Shown: piece by piece, positions 53,086 to 64,000 of the stretch | How the letters are laid out: the number at the start of each line of letters is the position of its first letter | Position numbering within the stretch: the first letter of the stretch is position 1 | NCBI RefSeq assembly: GCF_021155775.2 | Contig: NC_060233.1 | Coordinates: forward strand, 34,069,077 to 34,133,076 | DNA: 64,000 nucleotides | Direction of reading: 5' to 3' | DNA from: Neodiprion pinetum | Lineage: Eukaryota > Arthropoda > Insecta > Hymenoptera > Diprionidae | Translations under genes and position numbers: made by a program | Notes under the pieces: model-generated | What the model was told of the DNA's origin: nothing | The model's input: only the letters and a program-made list of their open reading frames with translations | Database searches by the model: none

Positions 53086-56000
53086 TTTGATACTATACGA
53101 TTGGCGATTTATTGAGTAATATATATTTCTGTGTCAACATATATACATATACATATGTACATATACACGCGAAAAAACACACTGAGTCCTTAAACTATAA
53201 GTGTACATACAATACGTAAAGTTTGTATATACTTCGCTTATATACTCCAAGTAAGACTATTCACTGTAATTTCATTGTTACTTAACAATATTGACTGCTT
53301 GGGTTGGTAACTATTCTATATTATACGTGTATTCGCAAGATCTTATCATACGTAATGTTTATATAGAGGTATAGATTATATTGTATGTAAATGTGTGTGT
53401 GTATATGTATGTATATTTTATATATATATATTTAAAAGTTTGTTTCTACGAGCAGGGTGTTTATAATCCATCAACAAATGTGTATTACATACGAATATAG
53501 GTATATGTATACATGAATAATGAATTAGATCAACCGCGTACCTGCACGAGTAGGACTGTAAAATGTGTCAAGATTGGTCCAGAAAGTTTATGGGGAGGTG
53601 ATCCTTCAGCTTCATCTTGGTTATCGCTATACTTCTAATGGAAATTAATATATAATCGATGACAACGGACTGGACTTACATCGGACTGGACTTACATCAT
53701 AGTTCGTATATATCGTGTACATGTGATCAAAGAATTATTAGATAAACGTAATTCTAAGTGCAGTATCGACACACGATTATTGATCTCATCTATACACATA
53801 TATATACACGCACTTCGGAGAGTCGAAAAAGCTGTACGTGAATTGTTGTTAAATTAATCAGCGGAGACTCAAGTGTTCTTCTCATGTTGCGTAACACTAA
53901 TAATTATCGTGATATTATTCTGCAATAAAAAAACAACAGGTTGATTAGAAATAATTCGAGACAATTTGATTCCAAGATTTTATATCGTCTGTCTAGTATA
54001 CAACTGCGATTTTATGGAATAAATTAATACGATATTGTATATAATAAGATAGCTGCAATCGACTTATCAATCCCTGAAGTCAGTCTGATTCGTACTTTAT
54101 GCGTACTGTTAATTGACAATTTTCAAAAACCTGTTTCCTGTACAAATGCTCTAGCCACAATGCATGTAGTGTCAACGGAGCAGCAACAGAGTTCCTGTCA
54201 AGCCCGGAACGAAACAATGCTTTCTAATAACATCTACAAAAGACGAAAATAACAATAAGGCAAAGGAAGATAAAACGACTTTGAAGTAATATTAGTACCA
54301 TCACGATTGAGTAAATTATATTGGGCTCAGACGTATTCCTTGAAACTCTCTGTTGATTACGGGTGAAATCGAAGTTAGGGATTGATTACCACATCCACCC
54401 ATTATATTCCTCTTTTTTGTTAGGGGCCGTACTTAAATTACGTAACAATTTGAGAGGCAGAGGGAGTCAAACGAGTTTATGACGTAATTTATCTAAATAG
54501 AAATAAAAGTTTGGTGATTGCAAAAATTTTGTAAAAAAATTTGGCAAGCCAGAGTTCGTCTATGGCAAATCTGTTAATATCGTGACAGTAGCGCTTCTTG
54601 GCATAAGACAAGTCAACTCAATATAGGAGTTTGCATGAAGATGACCAGAAATTTTCAAGGATCAAAAAATTACGTACAATATAGGAGGCAGGGGGAGTTT
54701 AATATTTTGTTATGGTCTGTTGTGTGAGGGGGGTTGAGGTAAAAAAAGCAAACTTAAATGCGTTATGTAATTTCAGTACAACCCGTTAAAGTAACAGCCT
54801 GAACGTTAATGAGATCCATAATTATCTAGAACTAGTCAATTTTGATTAGGTATTCACTGTGATAAGTTTCCCAGAAAACCGATAAACCGTTTTGCTACAC
54901 ACCAAAGAATTAATAACTGCCCAATGAAAATGCGAAATGTAACTGATAATTTTAACGTTGGTTGTTTCGTGAAAAAAAATCTTCAACTCGGGATACAATT
55001 TATTATTAAAATGATCATCCATGTACTGAAGGTGAAGAATAAAAATTACGAATTAAAATAATGAGTTAAGATCCCTCGATTAGCATTTGTACTCGATCAT
55101 AATGTATTTTCTCAATTTCTTTCAAATTAAATAAAAATAAGTATTGAGTCTCGTTTGAAATGCCTATCATGTAGTATGTAATATGTATATTATAACAATG
55201 AAAGCGGTAGTGTTTACAATAGTTATTGTGAATATCACAAAATACGTTAATTTACTAAATATTTATCAACTATTTATGTATATATGTATATATATATTAT
55301 ATGTGTATATATGTATATGTATGTAACAATAATCTTATCGGTACTCTCGCGTTGTATACAGTTATAATATACTATTTATACGTTTCGTCATCGACTTTAT
55401 CATCATCATCAAAAGAATAAGCAAAACGCAGAACGATCTACAGACTACAATTTGTGTGTGTGTTTATATATATGCATATTATCATCTAGCAATATAACTA
55501 GCAAGCTAGTAGCTAGGCAAAAGGCTATATTCTCTTATGCGAGATCGCTTGATAATTGGCGACCCAATAGCTCTACCTTTATTATTTAGACAACGTCGAT
55601 TTAATTCAACAATATACCCTACAAAACAGTTGTATCATACATTTTTTCCCTCAATTTATCAACTACAATGACTTATGTATACGGTATCATATTACATCGC
55701 GCGTTTATTACAACACATAATTATGTATACATATAATCATCGTTAATTGTGAGTCCACCACAAAGGCAGAGCATTTAAACATTAGACAAACGGCACGAGA
55801 ATGAGAAAACTTGAAAAGAACGTAGGGCACGCATGATTCTTTGTCAAATTGATACTCTCGATCGTACAGATTACAGCAAAGTAGTTTTGCACCACTACGG
55901 GGTAATTTTTTTTACCTATTAAATCCTTCCTTATATCACGAACAACTAACCAATGCAACATAGATCGCATAGCGTGACGTGTTATATAATATAAATATAC

Positions 56001-57404
56001 ACATACACACGGGAGTAACTGTGTGTGCGTGCGTGTGTATAGGCAGTTTCTTCTTAGACGATGACGAACGACGACCCAAGGCGACGCTACTAGGCTATCC
56101 TACTTCGTACGCATTATACACATAATTCTATAGACCCTAGATGCCAGATGTGTTCGACTGTCGATGATATTATTTCATGTTACATCTTATTGGTAGTATT
56201 AAACGTGGATACGACGATGTCGTAATATAACATATACAAATATGTGGGTATATTGTATGAATATTATATATCTATTCTATCTCTTTCTCTCTCCCTCTCT
56301 TTTTTCAAATCCCACTTTCTTTCCCTGTTTCTTACATTCTTTCTGCTGACACTCAATATCTACATTATCTACACATCAATGAACATTTACTAGGCTAGTG
56401 TACCGGTGGAACAGTGTGCTCAGACGGATGAAAACACACAAGTTCAGCCTGTAACCAGTTAGATGACATACGTCATGTAACGAAACTGAAAAAGAACTGA
56501 ACGAATTATACAGGCTGCATTGTTAGAGTGATCAGCTATGTTCATCTCTTGATTATAAGGGCAAGTAATTCACATATTTCTTCTGTTTTCTATCCTCAGT
56601 AGCCAAAATTTGTAGTGCAAATATGCCTGTTTTTTAGAATTGGATCGAATTAGAATCAGATAATTTCAATTAATAAAGAGTTAAAATTTGTTTGGCATTA
56701 TACGAAAAAATGCTATCAGGCATCTCAGCAAATAAACATTAGATATAACCGTCAACGAACCATTACATAACCCCCCTCCCCCCTCCCAATTAATCGTGTT
56801 CTTATTATCACATCGCAGACAACACATCGCGGGATCAACGATCAGTAATGTAATTACTTAAAATATAGGATATAAAAAAAAAAAAAAAACATAAATACAC
56901 TAGGATTATACAAAGAGAGAAAACGATCGAAGGAAATACTAAAGAAAAAGAGTAATAACAACTAACAACTAATTCGCTACACAACGTAAAGTTTGGTAAA
57001 TAGCAGCTTGGCGCATCATCTCCCCTGTATCAAATTGTTTGGCCACTTTCTTTATCCTCAGAGTACATCTATTTCCGTTACCCTAATCCTTACCATCAAA
57101 TTTACACGAAACGGAACAACAACGACGATTACGAGGAGTTTCGTTGGGTCAAACTTATTGTCGTTCAATTGTTTACCAACAAGGTTATTTCTTGCATTCT
57201 CTGCCTGTACAGAAGAACACCAGTTATTACATCACATTGCTAGTGCATCAGTTAGCAATGTTTTTAGAGCTCTTCTCCTGGACCCCAGTATCTATCCAGT
57301 CCTATGTCCAGTATGGTGCAGATAAGTGTGCAACGGCAAAGGTCGGATAATTCGGACCGCCATTCGCAGTTTCAAGGCAAGAGGGTGATCGGTTCGAGCA
57401 TATC
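53086..57404 (-). other. Probable long 3' UTR of mustard/OXR1
   Basis: About 4.3 kb downstream of the mtd stop without coding sequence, very AT-rich, with TA/TG microsatellites (53380-53430, 55270-55330, 55990-56030) and a pyrimidine tract (56275-56330). Minus-strand polyadenylation hexamers (TTTATT as given) occur near 53085 and 53109, just before the sequence character changes towards LSM4. Treating this as one UTR is inference; nearer hexamers could end the transcript earlier. Confidence 0.35.
56771..56787 (-). promoter_or_regulatory. G-rich tract in the presumed mtd 3' UTR
   Basis: On the minus (transcribed) strand this reads GGGAGGGGGGAGGGGGG, which could form an RNA G-quadruplex with very short loops. 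It stands out in an otherwise AT-rich segment. No function can be assigned. Confidence 0.4.
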
Positions 57405-58409
57405 TTATACGAAAGCCCAGCACTCCAAAGTTTTGACAACAAAGTCCTCGTGCGGTGCGAGGGGTTCATTACCATAGGTACTGCATGATTGTGTCCTACC
57501 CTGGTACAAGTCACCATCTAGCCAGAGCCCGAATTTCCCACTATAGATAATCAATTACCACGATTTTAATACATAAATTAGCAACATAAAACGCCAAATG
57601 ATTTGATTGCATCAGTCGATTTGTTCTTAGTACTTCTTTCGGAAAGTTACCGATCTACCTTACACAACTAGATTGATAACATCGTGAAAGAATGACCACA
57701 AGATCTTTTTCGTAAAAATTATGTGATACTAAGCATGAAGTTATCAAATTAAGTATTCTGTACAAGTTTTTATGCCATTACTTTCACAAATCTCATTGTA
57801 AAAGTATTGAATATAGTTGATTTTACATTTAAGAGATAATTTTTCGTAGAAATGGTATAAATACTCACTCTCCAGCACCAATAGCAAGACTCTCGTTATT
57901 CCCCTTGATAAAGTAGAGGTTGTCACCAGTCCAATTAAATGCCTGAAACTTTGGTGTGAACCGGAACAGCAGAGATTCCCCAGTTCCATAGAAGTGATCA
58001 CTTACGTGTAGAGAACAGGACGTCAATGCTCCAAATACCTGAAAGATGGAAGAAAATTGACATTTTCAATGAAGCTGCAAACACACAAGCAAATCATGAG
58101 ATGGGAGAAATTTGTGAATCCTCTTACGTTGCCACCTGTGTCCTCGATCACCAACAGTATAGGACTCTCAAGCTTATTCATTTTACGGTACATGCTGTTC
58201 AGACTGAAGCCGTGAAGGCTGGTACTGAATACAAGCTTCCATTGGTAGCCCTCAGCCCTAGCTGGTAAATGACGACATAGGTGTTCTCTGTGCTCATCGC
58301 TCAGTATTTCTGTGGTCCCAACTAGGTCTGGTACAATCACATCTGCATCAATGGATCCAACACTGGTTGCGTACAAGGCTCGTCTGAGCTCCTCGCTCTT
58401 GGACAGCGC
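57405..58409 (-). CDS. mtd: TLDc-domain protein mustard/OXR1 (NCOA7 family), 3' coding exons
   Basis: Three minus-strand exons: 58128..58409, 57869..58038 and 57405..57540, encoding the last ~195 residues, with a possible further exon ending at 63973 (phase 0, encoding SEQLAHDSE before ALSKSEELRR). This family protects against oxidative stress; TLDc domains bind the V-ATPase and promote its disassembly. The TLDc domain is complete: LSDEHREHLCRHLPARAEGY, WKLVFSTSLHGFSLNSMYRK, VFGALTSCSL, HVSDHFYGTGESLLFRF, NWTGDNLYFIKG, DGKFGLWLDGDLYQGRTQSC and the terminal ECWAFV. Each matches OXR1 elements such as LPARAQGYPW, DGFYGTGETFVFTF, WTGDNMFFIKG and IWAFE. The family makes many isoforms from alternative promoters, so first exons may lie in the intron or beyond the window. 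The 5' part of the gene is outside the window. Confidence 0.93.
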
Positions 58410-61400
58410 CTGAGAATCACATAGGATCAAGTTAAATTCAAGGTAATAGATGATTGATTGAACGTACATACATAGGTAATCTATAAATACGTATGTATGT
58501 CGTTTTCACATCAAGGGTTGTTTTGCTAAGTAGCAGGACACTATAAGTCCTCAAAAAATGAAAATTTGCTCCACTTTAAGTGTCTAGCCAGTATCTTATA
58601 TGCGTTCAACAATACAAGTCCTTGATTTTTGATACTGCTGAATCTTATACGTCTGAATGTAACCAATCCTACCGGTTCAATATTTTCTAAAACGACCTCT
58701 ATGATTGTACAACTTCTTGGATACCATAAGTATATGTGAAGAAATTTTATTAGAAAAATTACATTTTTTGTAATTTCAGATAATTGAAAATTTAGGTTTA
58801 TATACAGTCTGGATGTAAAATGAATGCATCTCGTTGGAAGTTCAATAAATTTAGTTCTTGTAATGAAAAACAATAAAGGTAATGATAAAAATTTGAATTA
58901 ATGTTTTTTTTACTACTTATCAACTTGACAGAAATTTTGTAAGAGACCAAAAATTCATCACTGAATTTCCACGAAGCCAGAGGGTGTCGAATGAGCTGTT
59001 CGTGATGAGCAAACGTGAGCGTAATACATTTTTTAAAGGACCAATCGTGTGCCGCTGATTGGTGTAAAGCCTCATAAGAGTAGCTAGATAACCTATGTAT
59101 CAAGTGCAAAGTGCCAACTCGAATTGGGGGGCAACCCCACAGCAGCAGGTGCATCACCGCAGACCGGAAACAACACCCAGCGTCGCATGTATCATTATAT
59201 ACATTATCCAAGGCCGTTAAAGGTGTGGCGATAGGAACCCTTGAAATCTTGAAACTTTTAATTTCATCATTTCCCTACATTTTTGGAGCATTCTGTGTTT
59301 CGCGTGACAGCGGAGGTGTACCACAACATCGAAATAAATCAGTTTAGTTTAATCTACTGAAAATTAATTATTGTCTTGTTTCTCGGGAGGCCAAAGTTCA
59401 TGACTACAAGAGTTCCTGGTACCCAGGTAACTGTTAAATGCCCCGCCAATGGCTTTCAACAAGAATGGGTACATTGACAAGTTTAGCACACATCACTTAT
59501 TCTTTACAAGAGGAATACCTCTGATGCAGAGAAAAAATTTGTTGTACCTACCAGATAAATGTAGTTATACAAAACTCAATGCTTCAAATAAGTTTCAATT
59601 ACTATATGAATAAACTACGTTTCACTCAACAGGCAAAGTGTCTATTCAAGAAAGATTTGTTTAAACGATGAAAATACTTGTTTATTCATATTGGCGTGAG
59701 TCAAATAAGTCAAATAAACGCGATTAACTTCCTAAACAAATCTGATCTCTCTCTCTGTCTAACCTGTGACAAGATAAAAAATAATGATTATCATTGGCGG
59801 TTCATTTGACAGATATGAGTGTTTTTAACGACTATTATCTACGAATGCACCAAGCTACGCCACTACATACTAATATATATAGGTATATGTATAGAGATAT
59901 GTATATATCGGCAAAACATACATGTTTGTAAGAATATACAATATAATTGTATGGATTATAGTCTCAATTATCTATGTATATAGGCTCAACAACACAACGT
60001 GCGTACATCCACCTACACTATACTAAAATGGTATTATATGCAGGTAAGTATAATGTATCATGTATCAATATAATACAATAATATAATATAATATATGCGT
60101 CCGGTAGTGGGTTGATGTTGCTGTTTAACTGTGTCGTGGGTATGTATATCGGATAGTATAATGCAGTTGTATATCGCCGACCAACAATCACGTGCCTTTT
60201 CTTTTTAAAACAAATTTTTCTCGTACAAGAAATTTCCAAAAAAAAAAAAAAAATAGAAGGCGTCAATGTGTTTCATTGCACATCCTGGCGGCTCTATAAA
60301 ATTGTCTCCCTGTATACAAATTGCAACGTATTCACGGACGAAGGATTAGATACCTCACATAACAAGGGCTTTATTTACCCGCTGATTCATTATTCCTCTA
60401 CATAGTGGCAAGTTTCTGTAAAATAGGTATTCCGACGATCAGTTATAAACGTTTGCATACTATCTTTGTGTACACGTATAACTAGAATCTTGCATGTCGC
60501 ACGTCACGTCTGCAATTTGACCAGCAAACAGTCATCAGCGACTGCAATGCGAAGGTATGCGAAAATCACATTGGCCGATGTTTGTTTCAGTGTTTGTTTG
60601 TTTATTTATTTATTTACGTCTTCGTCATAGGCGGATTCGATGACGCGGCGCTGTAGGAAAGTGGGAAGGGAATAGAGATAGGAATAACGGGAGAAAGACA
60701 ACGATATAACTGCGCGATTGCAAGAAGTTTGTTTGTCCGAACGGATCGTGCCGAGATCGGCGACGCGCCTTCCTTTCAAATTATTCCGTCGATACTCGCA
60801 TATGCATAAGTATTATATTCGGTATAACATAGGTAAGTGCCTACAGTGCTCCTGTACATATGTATAATACTCGATGATACGCAGGTATCGAAAACCAGTT
60901 TTTTTTTCACTCGAAGATATTCGTATGGAACATGTAGTCTCGCTCACATATACAATACATTACAATATGATGATAATATGGTATTATGGCGCCCGCGTCA
61001 TTTGAATTTTCATATCTATTTCGGGACAAGAAAATCTCGCAAACGCGAACGACTCACGGATCTGAAATATTATTCAATAACACATGTAAACGTAAAATTT
61101 ACCTTGCCCTTTTGCTTCAGGTATTTCGTGATCTTTGCGATCGAGTTGGGTATTCTTGACTTCGGCATTGTATTCGTATGTTGTATACACGTAAAAAAAT
61201 TATAAAAAATAAAAAAAATCCACTCACGCACGTAAGTATAATATATTTTTTCAAATTTGTCCGTTCGTAAAGAAACCCCTTTTATCCTTCTCGGCCGAAG
61301 AAGAGGACAAGAGTGTTCTGATGGATATCACGGTTATCCGGCGGATTGAAAATGCAAATCCGGAATTCGCGGGTGAAAACTGCAACAGAGTTCGTTTCAC

Positions 61401-63972
61401 CTAGCACGCCAGCAGCACCGAGTAACAATAACCAGTTCGTGAATGTTAATCGTGATATATTTACACCGCGCCCACAAGACTGCGACACATTGGCTCGTCA
61501 GCTATTCCCATCCCCCACATACACACGTGCACACGTGTACTGATGTACACATATGACCAAGTAAAAATAAAACTTATCGATGTAACCAAGGATCAGTGCG
61601 GTGACGATCGTGGGTAAGGAACGATTGATCGATCCCGAAAAACGAATCCCGATTTTGTTGTACCCCCACCTCCCACGCCGAATCTCCTTGTTCAAAGTCT
61701 GCTTTGTTGTGTCTCTTGTTAATACCTCGGGGAACTTTCACCCCGAACTGATTAGCACCGAGGCTATTTGAGCAATGACTATCGATCGGTGGGAAGCATC
61801 TCGAACCGACACTGCGGGCGACTCGTCAAGTTGTTTGCGCATATAATAAAGCGTTCTGAAAAATTCAGTCCGCGAAAATCGATCTCCCGTTCACCAGTCA
61901 CAATTTAGCGACAAAGCGGATGTTGCACAATGACCGATGATCGCTGGTCTCCGAGCGAGTTGACGCGATTTTTCTTATTCCCACGATTTTTCTCGTCAAC
62001 ATATCGAATAACGTGAAAGTCCCGGAACCGAGGTTCACCTATCAACGTGTAAACCCGAACTGGTCGATCGGCCAGGCGCGATAGAGGTTGGCTACGCGCC
62101 ACGCTTCACGTATGTTTATAATGGACATACATGTACGTACACGCGTTGCCGATGTTGCTGCTGCTGCTGCTGTTGCACGTTCTATAAAGTACGACCAGGT
62201 TACACCGCAGCATCAGTGGCCGAGAGCGAGTTGCGTGTGCGACGAAACGAACGATCGAGGGAATCGGGAACGATCTTCCCGAGACCAGCGGCTACCGTAA
62301 TCCATCTTTTTAGAAGCGATATTTTTAGTGTAACACATAAGATGTATGTAGCGTCGTAGAAGTAACGAACAATGGTCAAGAGAATATAACAATAATTATT
62401 GACAAACGTGGCGAAAGAATTGTTTGTAGAGAGAAAGAAAGATATAAAGAGAAAGAGCGAGAGAAAGAAAAAAAACGCAAAAGAGTCCGTGATAAAAACA
62501 AAGGCGAAACGCCATGCCAATGCAACGTTTTGCAATCGCGCGTTTTCCACCATCTGTATCAGCTTTACTACAGCCATGTTTTTGTAATCGATTTATACTT
62601 TATAAATGTATACCCTCGTATAATATGCGTATATTATGTCGAACGGCAAACACGACAATCGCGATGAACGCTTTGGCATTCAAAACTCTCGCGAAACTAT
62701 TCCAAGGTCCGGTTAAAGAGATCGAAAGAGAAATAGAAAGAGAGATCGTCTGTATAACAAGATAATTGTGTTACACGACTTGTATGCATTATATATAATA
62801 CTTTTTCAACTCGACGGACCCTCGATAACTTTCGTAAAAAAATATTGCAAAATCGTAGTTTTTCACAACACACAGACGTGTAAAGGCTATACTGATACAC
62901 GTCGCGTACGCTCGAGGTTTAACAGCCCGGAGGTGAATATTAATTTGAACAGATATCACTACGAGGTGGAAGAGTCAGGAAATTCGAGTTTTAACAAACC
63001 CGAGGCTCATCAACATCCCTGCAACTAAATTCAAGGTTCACGTGACATTTGATGCGTGCATGGGTAATTGAGGAAAGATACTCGCCTGTGACAACATACA
63101 AATTTCCCCACCGATCGTTAAGCACATGTCTTAATTGCCGTGTCACACGTGTATACATATATGAGCATCGCGAAGGATGTCGATCTTACCTTGATCATAA
63201 GCGCGGAGGGAAAAAAAAATCAAGAAAAAAGCAAAGTGGAATGCCGTATTAACCGGCACAACGAGTCACAGTTTTCACCATTCTACATGTATAAATCTAT
63301 TTTTGAATACCTCGGCACACATGCATAATGTTTAACCGCGACGTATAAGGTAGCTGATTAGAAAGGAAATCCTAGTATGTATCTACCGTCTCGGTGGGCT
63401 CTGACAATTATCCCATACGCGATATGTGTGTACGTGATCGCGTTTTATTACGTCTATATTTAACCGTACCAACATAGACCCTAAGGTTTACACAGCACAA
63501 AAATACACATGAATTTATATACTGCGTAGGTATAAACTAAACAATTACGACCTACGGACGCGGACGAACGATATAGACGAGCTTTGTCGATGGCAAATTT
63601 ACCGGACGATCACGCGTGCCCGATGCGGGTGAAAACTGATAACAATTCATATTGTTGTACAAAAACTATACACATGTATATAAGTATGTTGCAAGTACGT
63701 ACGTACGCGTAACAACGAAACATGACTATAACGAAATCGATCCGGGTTGAAGGTATATTTGTGTTACTGTATACGCATCCATGGGGAAGTTATATACTAT
63801 ACTTTCGCAAGTACATACGTATCGGTATACTACATTATATAATGTAATATAATACTAATATGCATCGTTCTTGTGGTAGGTATTTGTAATATTTCTGTTT
63901 GTGTATATGGGAATCGTGTTTGTTGCGATACTGGAGCCGACGATTTACGATGATATATCGTAGGATTTGTAC
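58410..63972 (-). other. Large mtd intron or alternative-promoter region
   Basis: More than 5.5 kb upstream of the first TLDc exon with no exon I can support. GC content and CpG density rise at about 60.5-63.6 kb, with a GCTGCTGCTGCTGCTG run at 62156-62175 and a GAAAGAAA/GAGAAAGA stretch at 62430-62475. This could mark an alternative mtd promoter. Short open frames on both strands here lack splice logic. The last 28 bases (63973-64000) could be an mtd exon with donor GTACAA. Confidence 0.45.
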
Positions 63973-64000
63973 CTCGGAGTCGTGAGCCAGCTGCTCCGAA
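63973..64000 (-). CDS. mtd: Possible partial internal mtd exon cut by the window edge
   Basis: On the minus strand the frame TCGGAGCAGCTGGCTCACGA and onward reads SEQLAHDSE, then meets a GTACAA donor. It ends in phase 0, as the TLDc exon at 58409 requires. The fit is good but rests on only nine codons. Confidence 0.35.

Noticed and set aside
61905..62577. Several 65-125 aa frames in the mtd intron as candidate first exons
   Set aside because: None combines a plausible start, a phase-0 donor and family-like sequence.

Overview
The window reads as nuclear DNA of an insect, most likely a hymenopteran. That call rests on an AT-rich, intron-dense sequence with short GT-AG introns, insect-type orthologues (Su(dx), Sap130, mustard/OXR1), Jockey-clade retrotransposon remains and satellite DNA. 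The species cannot be fixed from the sequence. All exon coordinates were worked out by hand from reading frame, splice consensus, phase agreement and recalled family motifs; no alignment was run.

Left block (1-13.1 kb): a TMEM268-like two-pass membrane protein (minus), then SAP130, a Sin3/HDAC corepressor subunit with a 55-residue glutamine tract (plus), then DNAAF3, a dynein-arm assembly factor (plus).

Middle block (13.4-36.5 kb): a gene-free, repeat-built region. About 46 head-to-tail copies of a 342-bp satellite monomer (15.6-32.1 kb) lie between two inverted arms (13.387-about 15.6 kb and 32.6-34.144 kb). Each arm carries an exact 60-bp minisatellite, a hexanucleotide minisatellite and GGTGG-rich blocks, and the left arm also contains a nested palindrome. 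I read the whole as a giant foldback-like composite without a transposase. It carries at least two retrotransposon insertions at its edges and is followed by a diverged inverted monomer and a decayed piggyBac-like fragment. This is the most unusual part of the window.

Right block (36.5-64 kb): compact housekeeping genes. NOB1 (minus, 40S ribosome maturation nuclease) is head-to-head with Su(dx) (plus, C2-WW4-HECT ubiquitin ligase). HAX1-like (minus) converges on Su(dx) and is head-to-head with SYS1 (plus, Golgi membrane protein). NDUFS6 (minus, complex I) and LSM4 (minus, U6 snRNP/mRNA decay) follow. The last gene is the 3' part of mustard/OXR1 (minus), with its TLDc domain exons, a probable long 3' UTR and a large intron running to the window edge. 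The genes belong to unrelated core pathways, with no operon-like logic; the main arrangements are three head-to-head pairs and two convergent pairs.
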